DNA from: Methylobacillus sp. MM3
GTDB taxonomy: Bacteria > Pseudomonadota > Gammaproteobacteria > Burkholderiales > Methylophilaceae
Assembly: GCF_001645185.1 (NCBI RefSeq)
Contig: NZ_LXTQ01000057.1
Location: 116,381-180,380 of the forward strand
Direction: 5' to 3'
DNA: 64,000 bases
The position numbers were made by a program, and so were the translations under genes. The notes under the pieces were generated by a model. The model was not told the DNA's origin. It saw nothing but the letters and a program-made list of their open reading frames with translations, and made no database searches. This document shows, piece by piece, positions 51,843-60,899 of the stretch. Within the stretch, counting starts at the first letter, position 1, and each line of letters starts with the position of its first letter.

Positions 51843-53764
51843 GCATACTCCTTCCGGGCGAGCGGCTGAACGGGCGCGCTGGCCTGCTGGCGCAGAAAAG
51901 CCTCGAACATCAGCAATGCCCAGATTTCGGTGCTGTAATCGCGCAGGCCGCGCTGGTGGTGATCGACCATCTCGCTCAAGAAATTCATATCGAACAAGCC
52001 CGAATCCATCATGTGCGGCCCCAGCAGCGCCGCGCGCGCCTGTATGCGCAACGGACCGCGCAGCCAGCTCGCCAGCGGCACCGCAAAGCCCATTTTCGGC
52101 CGATACAGCACCTCATTCGGTAAATAGGGTTCCATGGCCTTCTTGAACACGTATTTGCCTTCCGTGCCATGCAGCTTCAGTTCCGGCGGCAGACTCGCCA
52201 TCCATTCGATCAGCTTGTGATCCATCAGCGGTTCGCGCACTTCGAGCGCGTGCGCCATGCTGGCGCGATCCACCTTGGTGTTGATGTCGCCCACCAGGTA
52301 AGTCTTGTAATCGAGGTATTGAATCGCCGATAGGGGGTGCTCGGGCGCATGCGCGGCGTGGCGGCGCATCACCTCGATGGCCTGGTAGCCTTGCAGCTCC
52401 TGCTTGAAGCGCGTGCTGAAGAGGCGTCCGCGCAGCTCGTCCGATACGGATGAAACGCTATGAAAATACGCTGCCATGCCGTCGCGCGCCAGCGCCTGGA
52501 AGGTGGTCTTGGCCCGCAGCATTTTCGGCGCCCAGTCGGCCTTGGGATAAATCCCGCCTAACAGGCCGAACAGGGGGCGGCGCACCGACAAAGGCAACAG
52601 ATCGCGCACGCGCTCCTCGTGCATGTGCCAGCGATAGCGGCGGTAGCCGGCGAAGGTTTCGTCGCCGCCGTCGCCGGACAGCGCTACGGTGACGCGCTTC
52701 CGCGCCAGTTGGCAGACACGGTAGGTGGGGATGGCGGAGCTGTCGGCATAGGGTTCGTCGTACAGTGCGGCGAGGGTGTCGATCAGCCCGTAATCGTCGG
52801 TGTCCACGATGTCCAGCGTATGGCGCGTGCCGTAGCGTTGGGCGGTCAGCGCCGCGAATTCGGATTCGTTGTAGGCCGGATCGTTGAAGCCGATGGAGCA
52901 GGTATTCACCGGCTCGTCCATGAGCCCGGCCATCATCGCCACCACCGCGCTGGAATCGACGCCGCCGGACAGAAACGCACCCAGCGGCACCTCGGACATC
53001 AGGCGTATGCCGATGGCTTCGCGCAGGCGTTCCACCAGTTCGTGCCGGGCGTCCTGCGCGCTGATCGGGCCGTTGCTTTGGAACAAGACTTCCCAATATG
53101 GCTTGGGCGCCGGCAGCGGTGCGCCGCATTTGACGGTGAGCGTGTGTGCGGGCGGCAGCTTGAGCGCCTGCTTGTAGATGGTGCGCGGCTCCGGCACATA
53201 GCTGTAGGCGAAATACTCTTCCACGGCATAGGGATCGATCTCGCGTTTGAGGCCTGGATGTGCGGTCAGCACCTTGAGTTCGGAACCGAAAATCAGGTGA
53301 CCGTCGTCCAGCAGGGCGTAGAACAGCGGTTTGACGCCCATGCGGTCGCGCGCCAGGAACAGGGTTCGCTTGTTGCGATCCCAGACGCCGAAGGCGAACA
53401 TGCCGCGGAAGCGTTCGACGCAGCGCTCGCCCCATTCTTCCCAGGCGTGGACGATGACTTCGGTGTCGCAATGGGTGCGGAAAGTGTGACCCAGCCGGGC
53501 AAGCTCTTCCATTAGTTCCGGATAGTTATAGATTTCGCCGTTGAAGGTGACAACCACGCTGCCGTCTTCATTGAATAGCGGCTGCTGGCCGCTGGAGAGA
53601 TCGATGATAGAGAGGCGGCGATGGGCGAATCCCAAGCCCGGTTCGAGGTGCATGCCGCCTTCGTCCGGTCCGCGGTGGAACTGCGTCTGGTTCATGCGCG
53701 TCAACAGCTCGCGGTCGATCTCCCGCTGGCCCTGGGTGTCGAAAATTCCGGCAATGCCGCACAT
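51839..53764 (-). CDS. XrtA-associated asparagine synthase-like amidotransferase 1 (TIGR03108 type)
   Basis: A 641-residue AsnB homologue. It begins MCGIAGIFDTQGQREIDREL, so the nucleophile Cys2 is present, followed by HRGPDEGGMHLEPGLGFAHR. The PP-loop is LGAFLSGGVDSSAVVAMM; later motifs are ALSGDGGDETFAGYRRY and the C-terminal RPKMGFAVPLASWLRGPL. It should amidate a carboxyl group on a sugar or carrier. It lies between methyltransferase and TIGR03088-type GT genes with small gaps or overlaps. Confidence 0.95.
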   Translation of the reverse strand: MCGIAGIFDTQGQREIDRELLTRMNQTQFHRGPDEGGMHLEPGLGFAHRRLSIIDLSSGQQPLFNEDGSVVVTFNGEIYNYPELMEELARLGHTFRTHCDTEVIVHAWEEWGERCVERFRGMFAFGVWDRNKRTLFLARDRMGVKPLFYALLDDGHLIFGSELKVLTAHPGLKREIDPYAVEEYFAYSYVPEPRTIYKQALKLPPAHTLTVKCGAPLPAPKPYWEVLFQSNGPISAQDARHELVERLREAIGIRLMSEVPLGAFLSGGVDSSAVVAMMAGLMDEPVNTCSIGFNDPAYNESEFAALTAQRYGTRHTLDIVDTDDYGLIDTLAALYDEPYADSSAIPTYRVCQLARKRVTVALSGDGGDETFAGYRRYRWHMHEERVRDLLPLSVRRPLFGLLGGIYPKADWAPKMLRAKTTFQALARDGMAAYFHSVSSVSDELRGRLFSTRFKQELQGYQAIEVMRRHAAHAPEHPLSAIQYLDYKTYLVGDINTKVDRASMAHALEVREPLMDHKLIEWMASLPPELKLHGTEGKYVFKKAMEPYLPNEVLYRPKMGFAVPLASWLRGPLRIQARAALLGPHMMDSGLFDMNFLSEMVDHHQRGLRDYSTEIWALLMFEAFLRQQASAPVQPLARKEYA

Positions 53765-53769
53765 GCTGC

Positions 53770-54921
53770 TTATCCTTCCCGTCTCGGCAGGCGATCGTAG
53801 ACCGACAGATAGCCCTGCACCATGGCCGGGATGCTGAACTGGCGATCGATGATTTCTCTCGCGGCGCGTCCATGCGCATGCCGCCGTTTCGCATCGTGCA
53901 CATATTCGAGCAACGCCTGCGCCAGCGCCTCGGAATCGGCGGGTGGAACCAGGCGGCCGGTGACCCCTTCCTGCACCAGTTCCGGATTGCCGCCCACGCG
54001 CGTGGCGATCACCGGCAAGCCGGTCGCCATGGCCTCCAGAATGGTATTGGAGATGCCTTCGCCGAGAGAGGGCAGGACGAAAATATCCATCGCGGCCATC
54101 AATTCGGGAATATCGCTGCGTTCGCCGGGGAGCCAGGCCAATTGGCCGGCGCCATGCTGGTTCAGCAGTCGCAGGCAGGTATCGCGGGATTCTCCCTCGC
54201 CAACGATAAGGAGGCGCAGGCGTTCGCGCAGGGTTGGTTCCAGTTGCAGCAGCCGCACAAAGGCATGCGTCAGGTTGGGATAGTCCTTGACGGCCGCCAT
54301 GCGCCCGACGCTGCCGATGACGATGCTGTCTTCATTGAAGAATCCCGGTGGGCCGAGTTGCGCGCGCGGGGTTTGCGCCGGACGGAAGCGGGTGCTGTCC
54401 ACCCCGTTGTAGATCTGGCTGATATGGCTGCGCTTGACGCCTATCGAGGATACGAGCCAGCTCTGCAAATCCTGGCTGACGGCGATGTAGTGGCCGATAA
54501 AGGGGCGAACCGTTTTGCGCAGCAGCTTGTATTTGCGGTTTTGCCCGTGAAGATCATAGGTGTCGCGGCCATGTTCTCCATGCACGCGGCCAGGGATGCC
54601 GGCCAGGGCCGCCACGGTCTGGGCTTCCATGGCCGACAGGTTGCGCGTGTGGACGATGGCGGGCTGCAGTTGCCGGAAAGTCCGGAGCAGCCGCCAATAA
54701 ACGCCCGGGTCGTGGCCATCCCGCTTTGCCATGTCGTGGATGGCAACGTTTTCCCGCGTCAGCCGGTTGCGGAAATCGGTATAGCCTTGCAGGCAGACGA
54801 TGGCGTGGCGGTAGCGTTCTTCGGGCATGTGGTTGATCAGGTTGACGACCCCGTTTTCCAGGCCGCCGACGCCGAATCGGTGGATGACATGCACGATCAG
54901 CGGAGCGTTTGCGCGGCTCAT
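53770..54921 (-). CDS. XrtA-associated sugar transferase (TIGR03088 type)
   Basis: A 383-residue GT4 transferase: IVHVIHRFGVGGLENGVVNL, HTRNLSAMEAQTVAALAGIP, QIYNGVDSTRFRPAQT, FNEDSIVIGSVGRMAAVKDY and LPSLGEGISNTILEAMATGL. It is the second of the two sugar transferases usual in exosortase A (EpsH1) loci. Its start overlaps the stop of xrtA by 4 bases. Confidence 0.95.
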   Translation of the reverse strand: MSRANAPLIVHVIHRFGVGGLENGVVNLINHMPEERYRHAIVCLQGYTDFRNRLTRENVAIHDMAKRDGHDPGVYWRLLRTFRQLQPAIVHTRNLSAMEAQTVAALAGIPGRVHGEHGRDTYDLHGQNRKYKLLRKTVRPFIGHYIAVSQDLQSWLVSSIGVKRSHISQIYNGVDSTRFRPAQTPRAQLGPPGFFNEDSIVIGSVGRMAAVKDYPNLTHAFVRLLQLEPTLRERLRLLIVGEGESRDTCLRLLNQHGAGQLAWLPGERSDIPELMAAMDIFVLPSLGEGISNTILEAMATGLPVIATRVGGNPELVQEGVTGRLVPPADSEALAQALLEYVHDAKRRHAHGRAAREIIDRQFSIPAMVQGYLSVYDRLPRREG

Positions 54922-56480
54922 CGCTGTTCTCCGGCTTGTTGCAGGCTTTGCCGTATCGTCGGCGCCGCGTCTGCAAGAAAGCTTTCCATCGTCGAAACGG
55001 CTTGTGACGGGTGGGTATCATACGGCGCGAAAACAACGATATTCGCGCCGTCGTTGCCGGTGCCCAGCAGGCGCTGTTTCGCTTGCAGCCATTTCGCGCG
55101 ATACGCGTTTGCGGTTTGCGCGTCGCCCAGCCAATACCATTGCCAGGCCAGCAGGTAGCGCGTGCCGCGCAGCAGGCGGCTTTGCCGGACGCTGCCGGGG
55201 GCATTTGCCAACGCCAGATTGCGCATGGATTCCCCGGTCACGCTCCAGCTTCGCCTGTTTCCATCGACAAGGAGATTGCGCGAGGAAACCGCTTCCGCCC
55301 CCTGGTGCTGATTGCGGAAAAAGGCGATGTAAATACCGACGACCCGATCGCCGCTGCGATATTCCTGCATTACGGTGCTGGCCGCGCCGGGGGAGCTGGG
55401 CCTCAGCTCCGCGACTGGGGATACGGCCGTCCAGGGGCCTATGGCTTGAGGCAATGCCAGCGCGGCCGGGGCCGGATTGAAGGTCTGCCGTTCCAGCAGA
55501 TGCAGATAGGCGTGAGGCGCCCAGGCAATTGCCAATGCCGCGACGGCAATCACGGCGGTTCTCCGGGGAGGAACCACGGCGATACGGGCCGTTCCGTTGG
55601 GCGCAGCCGCCTTGCGTTTTGCCGTGACGGGTCCGTCTTCACGCCAGTAACTGCCGGCCCAGAACAGCACCAGCATGACCAGGCCGAAGAATAGCCAGCC
55701 GTAGATCAGATGATCGACCCCCACCGCGAGCCGCATGTTGCTTAAATGCCCAAGCAGCACGATCAGGTAGGCGCGCAGGCCGTTGGCGATGATGGGCACG
55801 ACGATGGACAGCGCGATGAACACAAGCTGGCGCAACCGGGAGCGATAGGTCAGGTAGGCGTACAGGCAACCGAGCGTGAGTGAAGCGATGAGATAGCGCA
55901 GCCCGCTGCATGCTTCCACCACCGACCAGTTGCCGCTGGGGATGGTGAAGTGATTGCCCTCGCGGAACACCGGAATGCCGGTCAATTGCAGCGCCAGCAC
56001 GGTAAAGTCCGCGGTGAAATTGATCAGCGGCATAATGAATATCTCACCGAAAGGGACGGCCAGCAGGGTGAAGGCCAGCGGAAAAGCGATGGCGCGGGCG
56101 AGGCGCAAACCGAGGATCGCGGCGGTGAGCGCGGGAATCATCGCCACGAACATGTATTGCGCGACGACCTGCACCCCAGCGGACTGGGCCACCATCCATC
56201 CCAGCCCGAGCGCCGCGAAGACGGCGAGCGCCAGCGCGCTGGGACAAGGGGTGATCGAGCCCAGGTAGCGCCGTTCGCGCCAGATGAGATACAGGCTGAC
56301 CGGATAAATCATGAAACCATGCGCATAGGTTTCCGAGCGTTGCCACAGGGCGACCAGCGACCAGGCCGTTTCCCGATAGATCCATACCAGAACGACCAGG
56401 GCCACGATCAGCAGCGTCAGATAGCCGCGCCAATGACGGCCGGGCGGGCGCGAGGTGAGCAATGGGGCGGCGCGTTGCAT
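54918..56480 (-). CDS. xrtA: Exosortase A with C-terminal EpsI domain
   Basis: A 520-residue inner-membrane cysteine transpeptidase-like enzyme that sorts PEP-CTERM proteins. About eight membrane helices span residues 18-280. The catalytic residues are C191 (VEACSGLRYL), R236 (NGLRAYLIV) and H257 (GVDHLIYGW). Residues from about 300 form the EpsI/DUF3485 domain, with QEYRSGDRVVGIYIAFFRNQ and the like, facing the periplasm. In many organisms EpsI is a separate gene; fusion as here is a known exosortase A form. It overlaps the preceding gene by one base (TAATG). Confidence 0.97.
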   Translation of the reverse strand: MQRAAPLLTSRPPGRHWRGYLTLLIVALVVLVWIYRETAWSLVALWQRSETYAHGFMIYPVSLYLIWRERRYLGSITPCPSALALAVFAALGLGWMVAQSAGVQVVAQYMFVAMIPALTAAILGLRLARAIAFPLAFTLLAVPFGEIFIMPLINFTADFTVLALQLTGIPVFREGNHFTIPSGNWSVVEACSGLRYLIASLTLGCLYAYLTYRSRLRQLVFIALSIVVPIIANGLRAYLIVLLGHLSNMRLAVGVDHLIYGWLFFGLVMLVLFWAGSYWREDGPVTAKRKAAAPNGTARIAVVPPRRTAVIAVAALAIAWAPHAYLHLLERQTFNPAPAALALPQAIGPWTAVSPVAELRPSSPGAASTVMQEYRSGDRVVGIYIAFFRNQHQGAEAVSSRNLLVDGNRRSWSVTGESMRNLALANAPGSVRQSRLLRGTRYLLAWQWYWLGDAQTANAYRAKWLQAKQRLLGTGNDGANIVVFAPYDTHPSQAVSTMESFLADAAPTIRQSLQQAGEQR

Positions 56481-57712
56481 TACGCCAGCCTCCGTTGCCC
56501 GGCCGGAGTGGGCTCCGCGGGGGCTTGTGCGAGCAGCTGACTTACTCGTTGCAGATTGCTTTCCCAGCTGTAGCTTTGCTCCACCCGCCGGCGCGCCGCT
56601 TGTCCCAGCATTGCGTCGGGCTGCGCCAGCTGGGCCGCAATATGCGCGATGAAGGCGGCCGGGTCCGGCGCCAGCAGCACTTCAAGGCCGGGCTCCGCCG
56701 CGATGCCCTCCAGCGCCTGCGGGGAAACCACGACCGCTTTGGCCATGGCCATCGCCTCGAGCACCTTGTTCTGGATGCCGCGCGCAATGCGTAGCGGTGC
56801 CACGGCAACCTGGGCATGGGCCAGGTAGGGGCGGATATCCGGTACGCTGCCGGTCACGACGATGGCGTCATTGGCCAGCGCCTGCACTTCTGCCGTGGGC
56901 CGGGAGCCGACGACGTAGAAGCGCGCATCGGGAAATTGCGCATGGACCGCGGGGAATACCTCACGCGCAAACCAGGCAACGGCATCCACGTTGGCCCAAT
57001 AGTCCATCGCTCCGGTGAAGACCAGCACGCGGGCAGAAGGGGGGTAGGGGTTGTCGTAGTCGCGTGCCGGCGAAAAATATTCCAGATCCACGCCGTTGCT
57101 GTAATGGCTGACGCGCCCGGCACACTCGGGCGCCAGTTGCAGAAAGAGTTCGGCCTCGGCGGGCGAAACGAAGGTGGACGCATCGAAGCTGCCGGCGATG
57201 CGGCGTTCGAAGGCCAGCAGCGTGCGCGCTTCGCGACGATAAACCCAGTTGAGCGGCCAGGGCTTACGCTCGGCGTATTGCCCCCATTTGTCGGAATCGA
57301 CATCGACGAAGTCGATGACGCGATGCAGATCAGGGTAGGCCGTGAGGTACTGCGCCATGGCCGACGAATACACCACGGCATGGCGTATCGGCCGCTCTGC
57401 CATCAATCTGTTCACCCAGGCCTGCAACGCTGCATCCCGATAATACGGAAGGGTGAGCGGCTCGCCGCTCAGCAATCCATAGGCGCTGCGCAGTCTGGCC
57501 CGGCGCGGGTGCAAGGGTAACAGTTTGATTTCGCCTGTCACCATGTTGGCGATAGCCTGGGTGTGTGCCCAATCTTCCGCAACATCGACGAACGCTCCCA
57601 GATGTATCCGAAAGTGCCCGGAAAGATGCTTGAGCAAATGATAAGAGCGGATTTTGTCGCCCTTATTGGGCGGATAAGGGATGCGGTGGACCAGTAACAG
57701 CAGCTCGTCCAT
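56480..57712 (-). CDS. XrtA-associated sugar transferase (TIGR03087 type)
   Basis: A 410-residue GT4 transferase: LLLVHRIPYPPNKGDKIRSY, RVIDFVDVDSDKWGQYAERK, YSNGVDLEYFSPARDYDNPY and VLVFTGAMDYWANVDAVAWF. It fits the other exosortase A family sugar transferase. Family-level knowledge assigns it to EPS repeat synthesis; donor unknown. The next gene (FemAB-like) is 4 bases away. Confidence 0.95.
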   Translation of the reverse strand: MDELLLLVHRIPYPPNKGDKIRSYHLLKHLSGHFRIHLGAFVDVAEDWAHTQAIANMVTGEIKLLPLHPRRARLRSAYGLLSGEPLTLPYYRDAALQAWVNRLMAERPIRHAVVYSSAMAQYLTAYPDLHRVIDFVDVDSDKWGQYAERKPWPLNWVYRREARTLLAFERRIAGSFDASTFVSPAEAELFLQLAPECAGRVSHYSNGVDLEYFSPARDYDNPYPPSARVLVFTGAMDYWANVDAVAWFAREVFPAVHAQFPDARFYVVGSRPTAEVQALANDAIVVTGSVPDIRPYLAHAQVAVAPLRIARGIQNKVLEAMAMAKAVVVSPQALEGIAAEPGLEVLLAPDPAAFIAHIAAQLAQPDAMLGQAARRRVEQSYSWESNLQRVSQLLAQAPAEPTPAGQRRLA

Positions 57713-57716
57713 ACCT

Positions 57717-58796
57717 TTACCCGAGGTTTTTCACGATATGCGGCCCCAGAAAGTTGGCGACCACGGTTGGCAACTTGCGCCATACCTGGATAGGCAGGCG
57801 GTACTTGGGGTTGAGCGGGTTATGCTGGGGCACGCTGCGGGCGTTGACCAGGTAATACTCGTAATGCAGCGGCATCGGCTCGAAACCCCAATGCCGTTTG
57901 AAATCGTATTGCCCGGTGCCAAGCTTGCTGCGGCCGTAGTCGAACAGCCGATAGCCGCGTTCGCATGCTTGGCGCATCAGTTCCCAGTACTTGAAGTCAT
58001 TGGCCGCCAGATGCCGCGCATCCTCGCGATCGCCGGCATAATAGGGCAGCACCTCGTCCCTGAAATAGAAAGTCAGCACGCTGCTGACCAGTTGCCCCCG
58101 GTGCAGCACCGACAGCACTTCGCAGTCCTTGCCGAATACTTCACGCAGCAGCGAAAAATAACGTTTGGGCAGGGTAGGCGTGCCGTGCCGTTTCACATTG
58201 TCGGCAAACAGGGTAAAAAAGCGGTCGACATCGTCATCCAGCGTGCTGACAAGGCCATGGCCGATGCTTTTGCGTATCATCGCCCGCTGCTTGCGCGGAA
58301 TGGCCAGTAGATTTTTCTCGGGGTCCGGGTCGATCGCTTTGCGGAAGGTGAAGTACAAGTCCTGTCCCTCCCAATCGGTATGAAACGGGCGGAGCTGGCG
58401 ATAGACCATGTGATTCACATTCAGCTCCCACGCCAGCTTCTGGGCGTGCCGGTCGAGCGCCTCGCGGGCGTTTTCGTCCGCGGCCGCAATGCCGCCGTAG
58501 GCGCAAAACGCATTTGATATCAGGGCATGCCCGAACAGCAGGCTTTTGATTTCGGTGAGCGGCAGAACGCCGACGATGCCGCCGTTGCGTTGCGCCAGCA
58601 GGTAATGCGTGCGATGGCCGAAAGCCTGTTCGATGACGGTTTTCCAGCCGGCGCGATGGAAAAAAGTGGCTTGCGGGCAGGTTTCGACAAAGGCGTCCCA
58701 TTTTTCAACGTCGGCGGGCGCGAGCAACGCGACCGTGACGCGGGCGGCTTCTGCGGTTTGGGCCGCCTGCAGCAGTGCTGCGCCGCCATTGCCCAT
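57717..58796 (-). CDS. FemAB-like protein, PEP-CTERM/XrtA-associated (TIGR03019 type)
   Basis: A 359-residue GNAT-fold protein: QATFFHRAGWKTVIEQAFGH, LLFGHALISNAFCAYGGIAA, KQRAMIRKSIGHGLVSTL and DYGRSKLGTGQYDFKRHWGF. FemAB relatives transfer aminoacyl groups from aminoacyl-tRNA to peptidoglycan; this family's true substrate is unknown. The ATG at 58796 is preferred; the deacetylase stop is 3 bases upstream. It is the third GNAT/FemAB-type protein in the window. Confidence 0.92.
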   Translation of the reverse strand: MGNGGAALLQAAQTAEAARVTVALLAPADVEKWDAFVETCPQATFFHRAGWKTVIEQAFGHRTHYLLAQRNGGIVGVLPLTEIKSLLFGHALISNAFCAYGGIAAADENAREALDRHAQKLAWELNVNHMVYRQLRPFHTDWEGQDLYFTFRKAIDPDPEKNLLAIPRKQRAMIRKSIGHGLVSTLDDDVDRFFTLFADNVKRHGTPTLPKRYFSLLREVFGKDCEVLSVLHRGQLVSSVLTFYFRDEVLPYYAGDREDARHLAANDFKYWELMRQACERGYRLFDYGRSKLGTGQYDFKRHWGFEPMPLHYEYYLVNARSVPQHNPLNPKYRLPIQVWRKLPTVVANFLGPHIVKNLG

Positions 58797-58798
58797 GG

Positions 58799-59674
58799 CT
58801 AGCGATCCCCCAGAAAGATACGGTCTATGCGCCCCCATTGAAAATCATGAAGCAAGGCGCGTATGCGTGCTTCTGTGCGTGACAGATTGATGTAATGGCG
58901 GAAGCGGGTCTTCAGGCAGATATTCTTTTGCCGGGGCTGGCCGGGGTCGATCTCCCAGGGATGAAAATAGAAGATGCAGGGTTGCCGGTCGGTATGGTTG
59001 ACGCGATACATGAACCAGCGGGAAAGCCGGTATGGCAACAGGCGGAAATATCCGCCTCCACCGGCCGGGAGATTGCAGCCGAACAACTGTGTCGTAGTGG
59101 CGGGAAGTTCGAACAGGCCGTCCGGCCCCCGGGGCTGGAATTTGAAACGCGGCGCGTCCGGCATGCCGTAGTGGTCATGGCGTATCGGGTAAATGCTCGA
59201 GCTGTAGCGATAACCTGCTTCCCGCAGGACATCCAGCGCCCAGAGATTGCCTGTTCCGATCGAGAAACTGGGCGCGCGGTAACCGATGACCGCCTGGCCT
59301 CCGATGTCTTCCAGCAGTTTCTTGCTGTGCGTGATGTCTTCCCGAAACTCGTCCGGGCTTTGATCCGTCACGCGCAAGTGATTGTGGCCGTGGCTTGCCA
59401 GTTCGTGGCCGTTGTCCACAATCAGGCGCACCATGATCGGGTAGCGCTCCGCAATCCAGCCGAGGGTGAAAAAAGTCGCTTTGACCCCGTTTTCGTCCAG
59501 CAGGGTCAGGATACGGTCGATATTGGCTTCCACCCGGCATGACTGGGACGGCCAGCTATCCCGCGGGATGTGGGCGGCGAATGCCGAGACCTGGAAGTAA
59601 TCTTCCACGTCTATGGTCATTGCATTGCGTATCGGGTTGCGAGGGGTGTGTTCCTTGTCTGCGGGTATCGTCAT
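58799..59674 (-). CDS. XrtA-system polysaccharide deacetylase (TIGR03006 type)
   Basis: A 291-residue CE4 deacetylase. NodB motifs are AMTIDVEDYFQ (catalytic Asp pair), ELASHGHNHLRVT (metal His), RAPSFSIGTGNLWALDVL and a late IFYFHPWEIDPGQPR. Typical of exosortase A loci. The ATG at 59674 has GCGGAG upstream; a TTG at 59683 is less likely. It has no signal peptide, so its site of action is not clear. The 190 bases between it and the ATPase gene hold a CGCGACA-gggca-TGTCGCG dyad (59719-59737) and nothing else recognisable. Confidence 0.93.
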   Translation of the reverse strand: MTIPADKEHTPRNPIRNAMTIDVEDYFQVSAFAAHIPRDSWPSQSCRVEANIDRILTLLDENGVKATFFTLGWIAERYPIMVRLIVDNGHELASHGHNHLRVTDQSPDEFREDITHSKKLLEDIGGQAVIGYRAPSFSIGTGNLWALDVLREAGYRYSSSIYPIRHDHYGMPDAPRFKFQPRGPDGLFELPATTTQLFGCNLPAGGGGYFRLLPYRLSRWFMYRVNHTDRQPCIFYFHPWEIDPGQPRQKNICLKTRFRHYINLSRTEARIRALLHDFQWGRIDRIFLGDR

Positions 59675-59864
59675 GATTATCAACTCCGCAAGTCATCGTC
59701 CGGTTATTCCGGAGTATTCGCGACAGGGCATGTCGCGCCCCGGTCATGGCGGATTCGGTATGCCGGTGCACGGCCGATTCCGGTGCGATACGCCCCAGCA
59801 TTACCGCCGGTGCACGCAAAGACGTGCGGGGGTGATAGCGTGGAAGCCGATATCGCGGCCAACA

Positions 59865-60893
59865 TCAGTCAGGTCCCTTGTGTTCGAGACTTTTTACGCT
59901 GGGCAGGGAGAGGATTTTCTTGAGCAGTCCCAGCACGGAAATCACGGATCGCTCCATCTTGGCGAGCCTTTTTTCTATATTTTCCAGCGCATCATCGAGG
60001 CTTGCCGGCGGCGCAGCCGGCCCACGGGCCGAGCTGTGAGCCGAGCTGTGGGCGGCCTTGGAGCCGGTCGCTGCAGGCAGCACAAACTCCTGCCCAATAT
60101 CGCGAATGACTTCGGCGATTTCCGCGCTGCCGAAGTCGTTTATTTCTTCCAGATAGCCCATCAGGAAAAGTCGATCGCACAGGGTATTGATCTTGCGCGG
60201 AATTCCCCCCGTGTATTCGTAGATGGCAGCATAGGCGTCCTGGCTCAGCGACGGGTTACCGTTCCAGCCGACTGTGAGCAGCCGATGCTCGATATAGGCT
60301 TGCGTTTCCGCGGCATCCATCGGGCCCAGGTGATAGGTGGCGATCACGCGTTGCAGTAATTGCTGCATGTCGCCGCTCAGCAGCGTCTGGCGGAATTCGG
60401 GCTGCCCGAGCAGGAATATCTGTAGCAAGGAGTTATCGGCGGTCTGGAAATTGGAAAGCATGCGCAGCTCCTCGACCGTGCGGGGCGAAAGGTTTTGCGC
60501 TTCGTCCACCACCAGAAGTACGCGCTTTCCCTGACGGTCGCATTGCAGCAGGTATTGCTCCAATTTAGTCAGCAGGGCGGCCTTGCTGAGATCCTCGAAA
60601 GGAAGCCCGAAACTGGAAACCACCAGGCGCAGCGTGTCGTCAGAATCGATGTGGGTATTGGCGATTTGCGCGGCAACGATGCTTTCGGATTCCAGCTTGC
60701 GAAAAAGATTGCGCACCAGCGTGGTTTTGCCCGCCCCCACTTCGCCCGTGATGACGATGAATCCTTCGCGCTGCCCCAGCCCGTACTCCAGATAAGCCAT
60801 CGCCCGCTTGTGCCCCTTGCTGCCGAAGAAAAAATCCGGATCGGGCTTTAACTGGAAGGGCTTGGCACTAAGGCCATAGTAGGATTCGTACAT
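59865..60893 (-). CDS. XrtA-associated AAA ATPase (TIGR03015 type, ExeA-like)
   Basis: A 342-residue ATPase. Walker A is GEVGAGKT (50-57), Walker B VLLVVDEAQN (D130, E131). The N-terminus MYESYYGLSAKPFQLKPDPD and the tail segment GGIPRKINTLCDRLFLMGYL are typical of ExeA/GspA-like proteins. The last 60 residues include a coiled-coil-like stretch (ALENIEKRLAKMERS). Family role: putative assembly or export motor of the EPS machinery. It sits between the deacetylase and outer-membrane protein genes. Confidence 0.94.
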   Translation of the reverse strand: MYESYYGLSAKPFQLKPDPDFFFGSKGHKRAMAYLEYGLGQREGFIVITGEVGAGKTTLVRNLFRKLESESIVAAQIANTHIDSDDTLRLVVSSFGLPFEDLSKAALLTKLEQYLLQCDRQGKRVLLVVDEAQNLSPRTVEELRMLSNFQTADNSLLQIFLLGQPEFRQTLLSGDMQQLLQRVIATYHLGPMDAAETQAYIEHRLLTVGWNGNPSLSQDAYAAIYEYTGGIPRKINTLCDRLFLMGYLEEINDFGSAEIAEVIRDIGQEFVLPAATGSKAAHSSAHSSARGPAAPPASLDDALENIEKRLAKMERSVISVLGLLKKILSLPSVKSLEHKGPD

Positions 60894-60899
60894 GATGGG

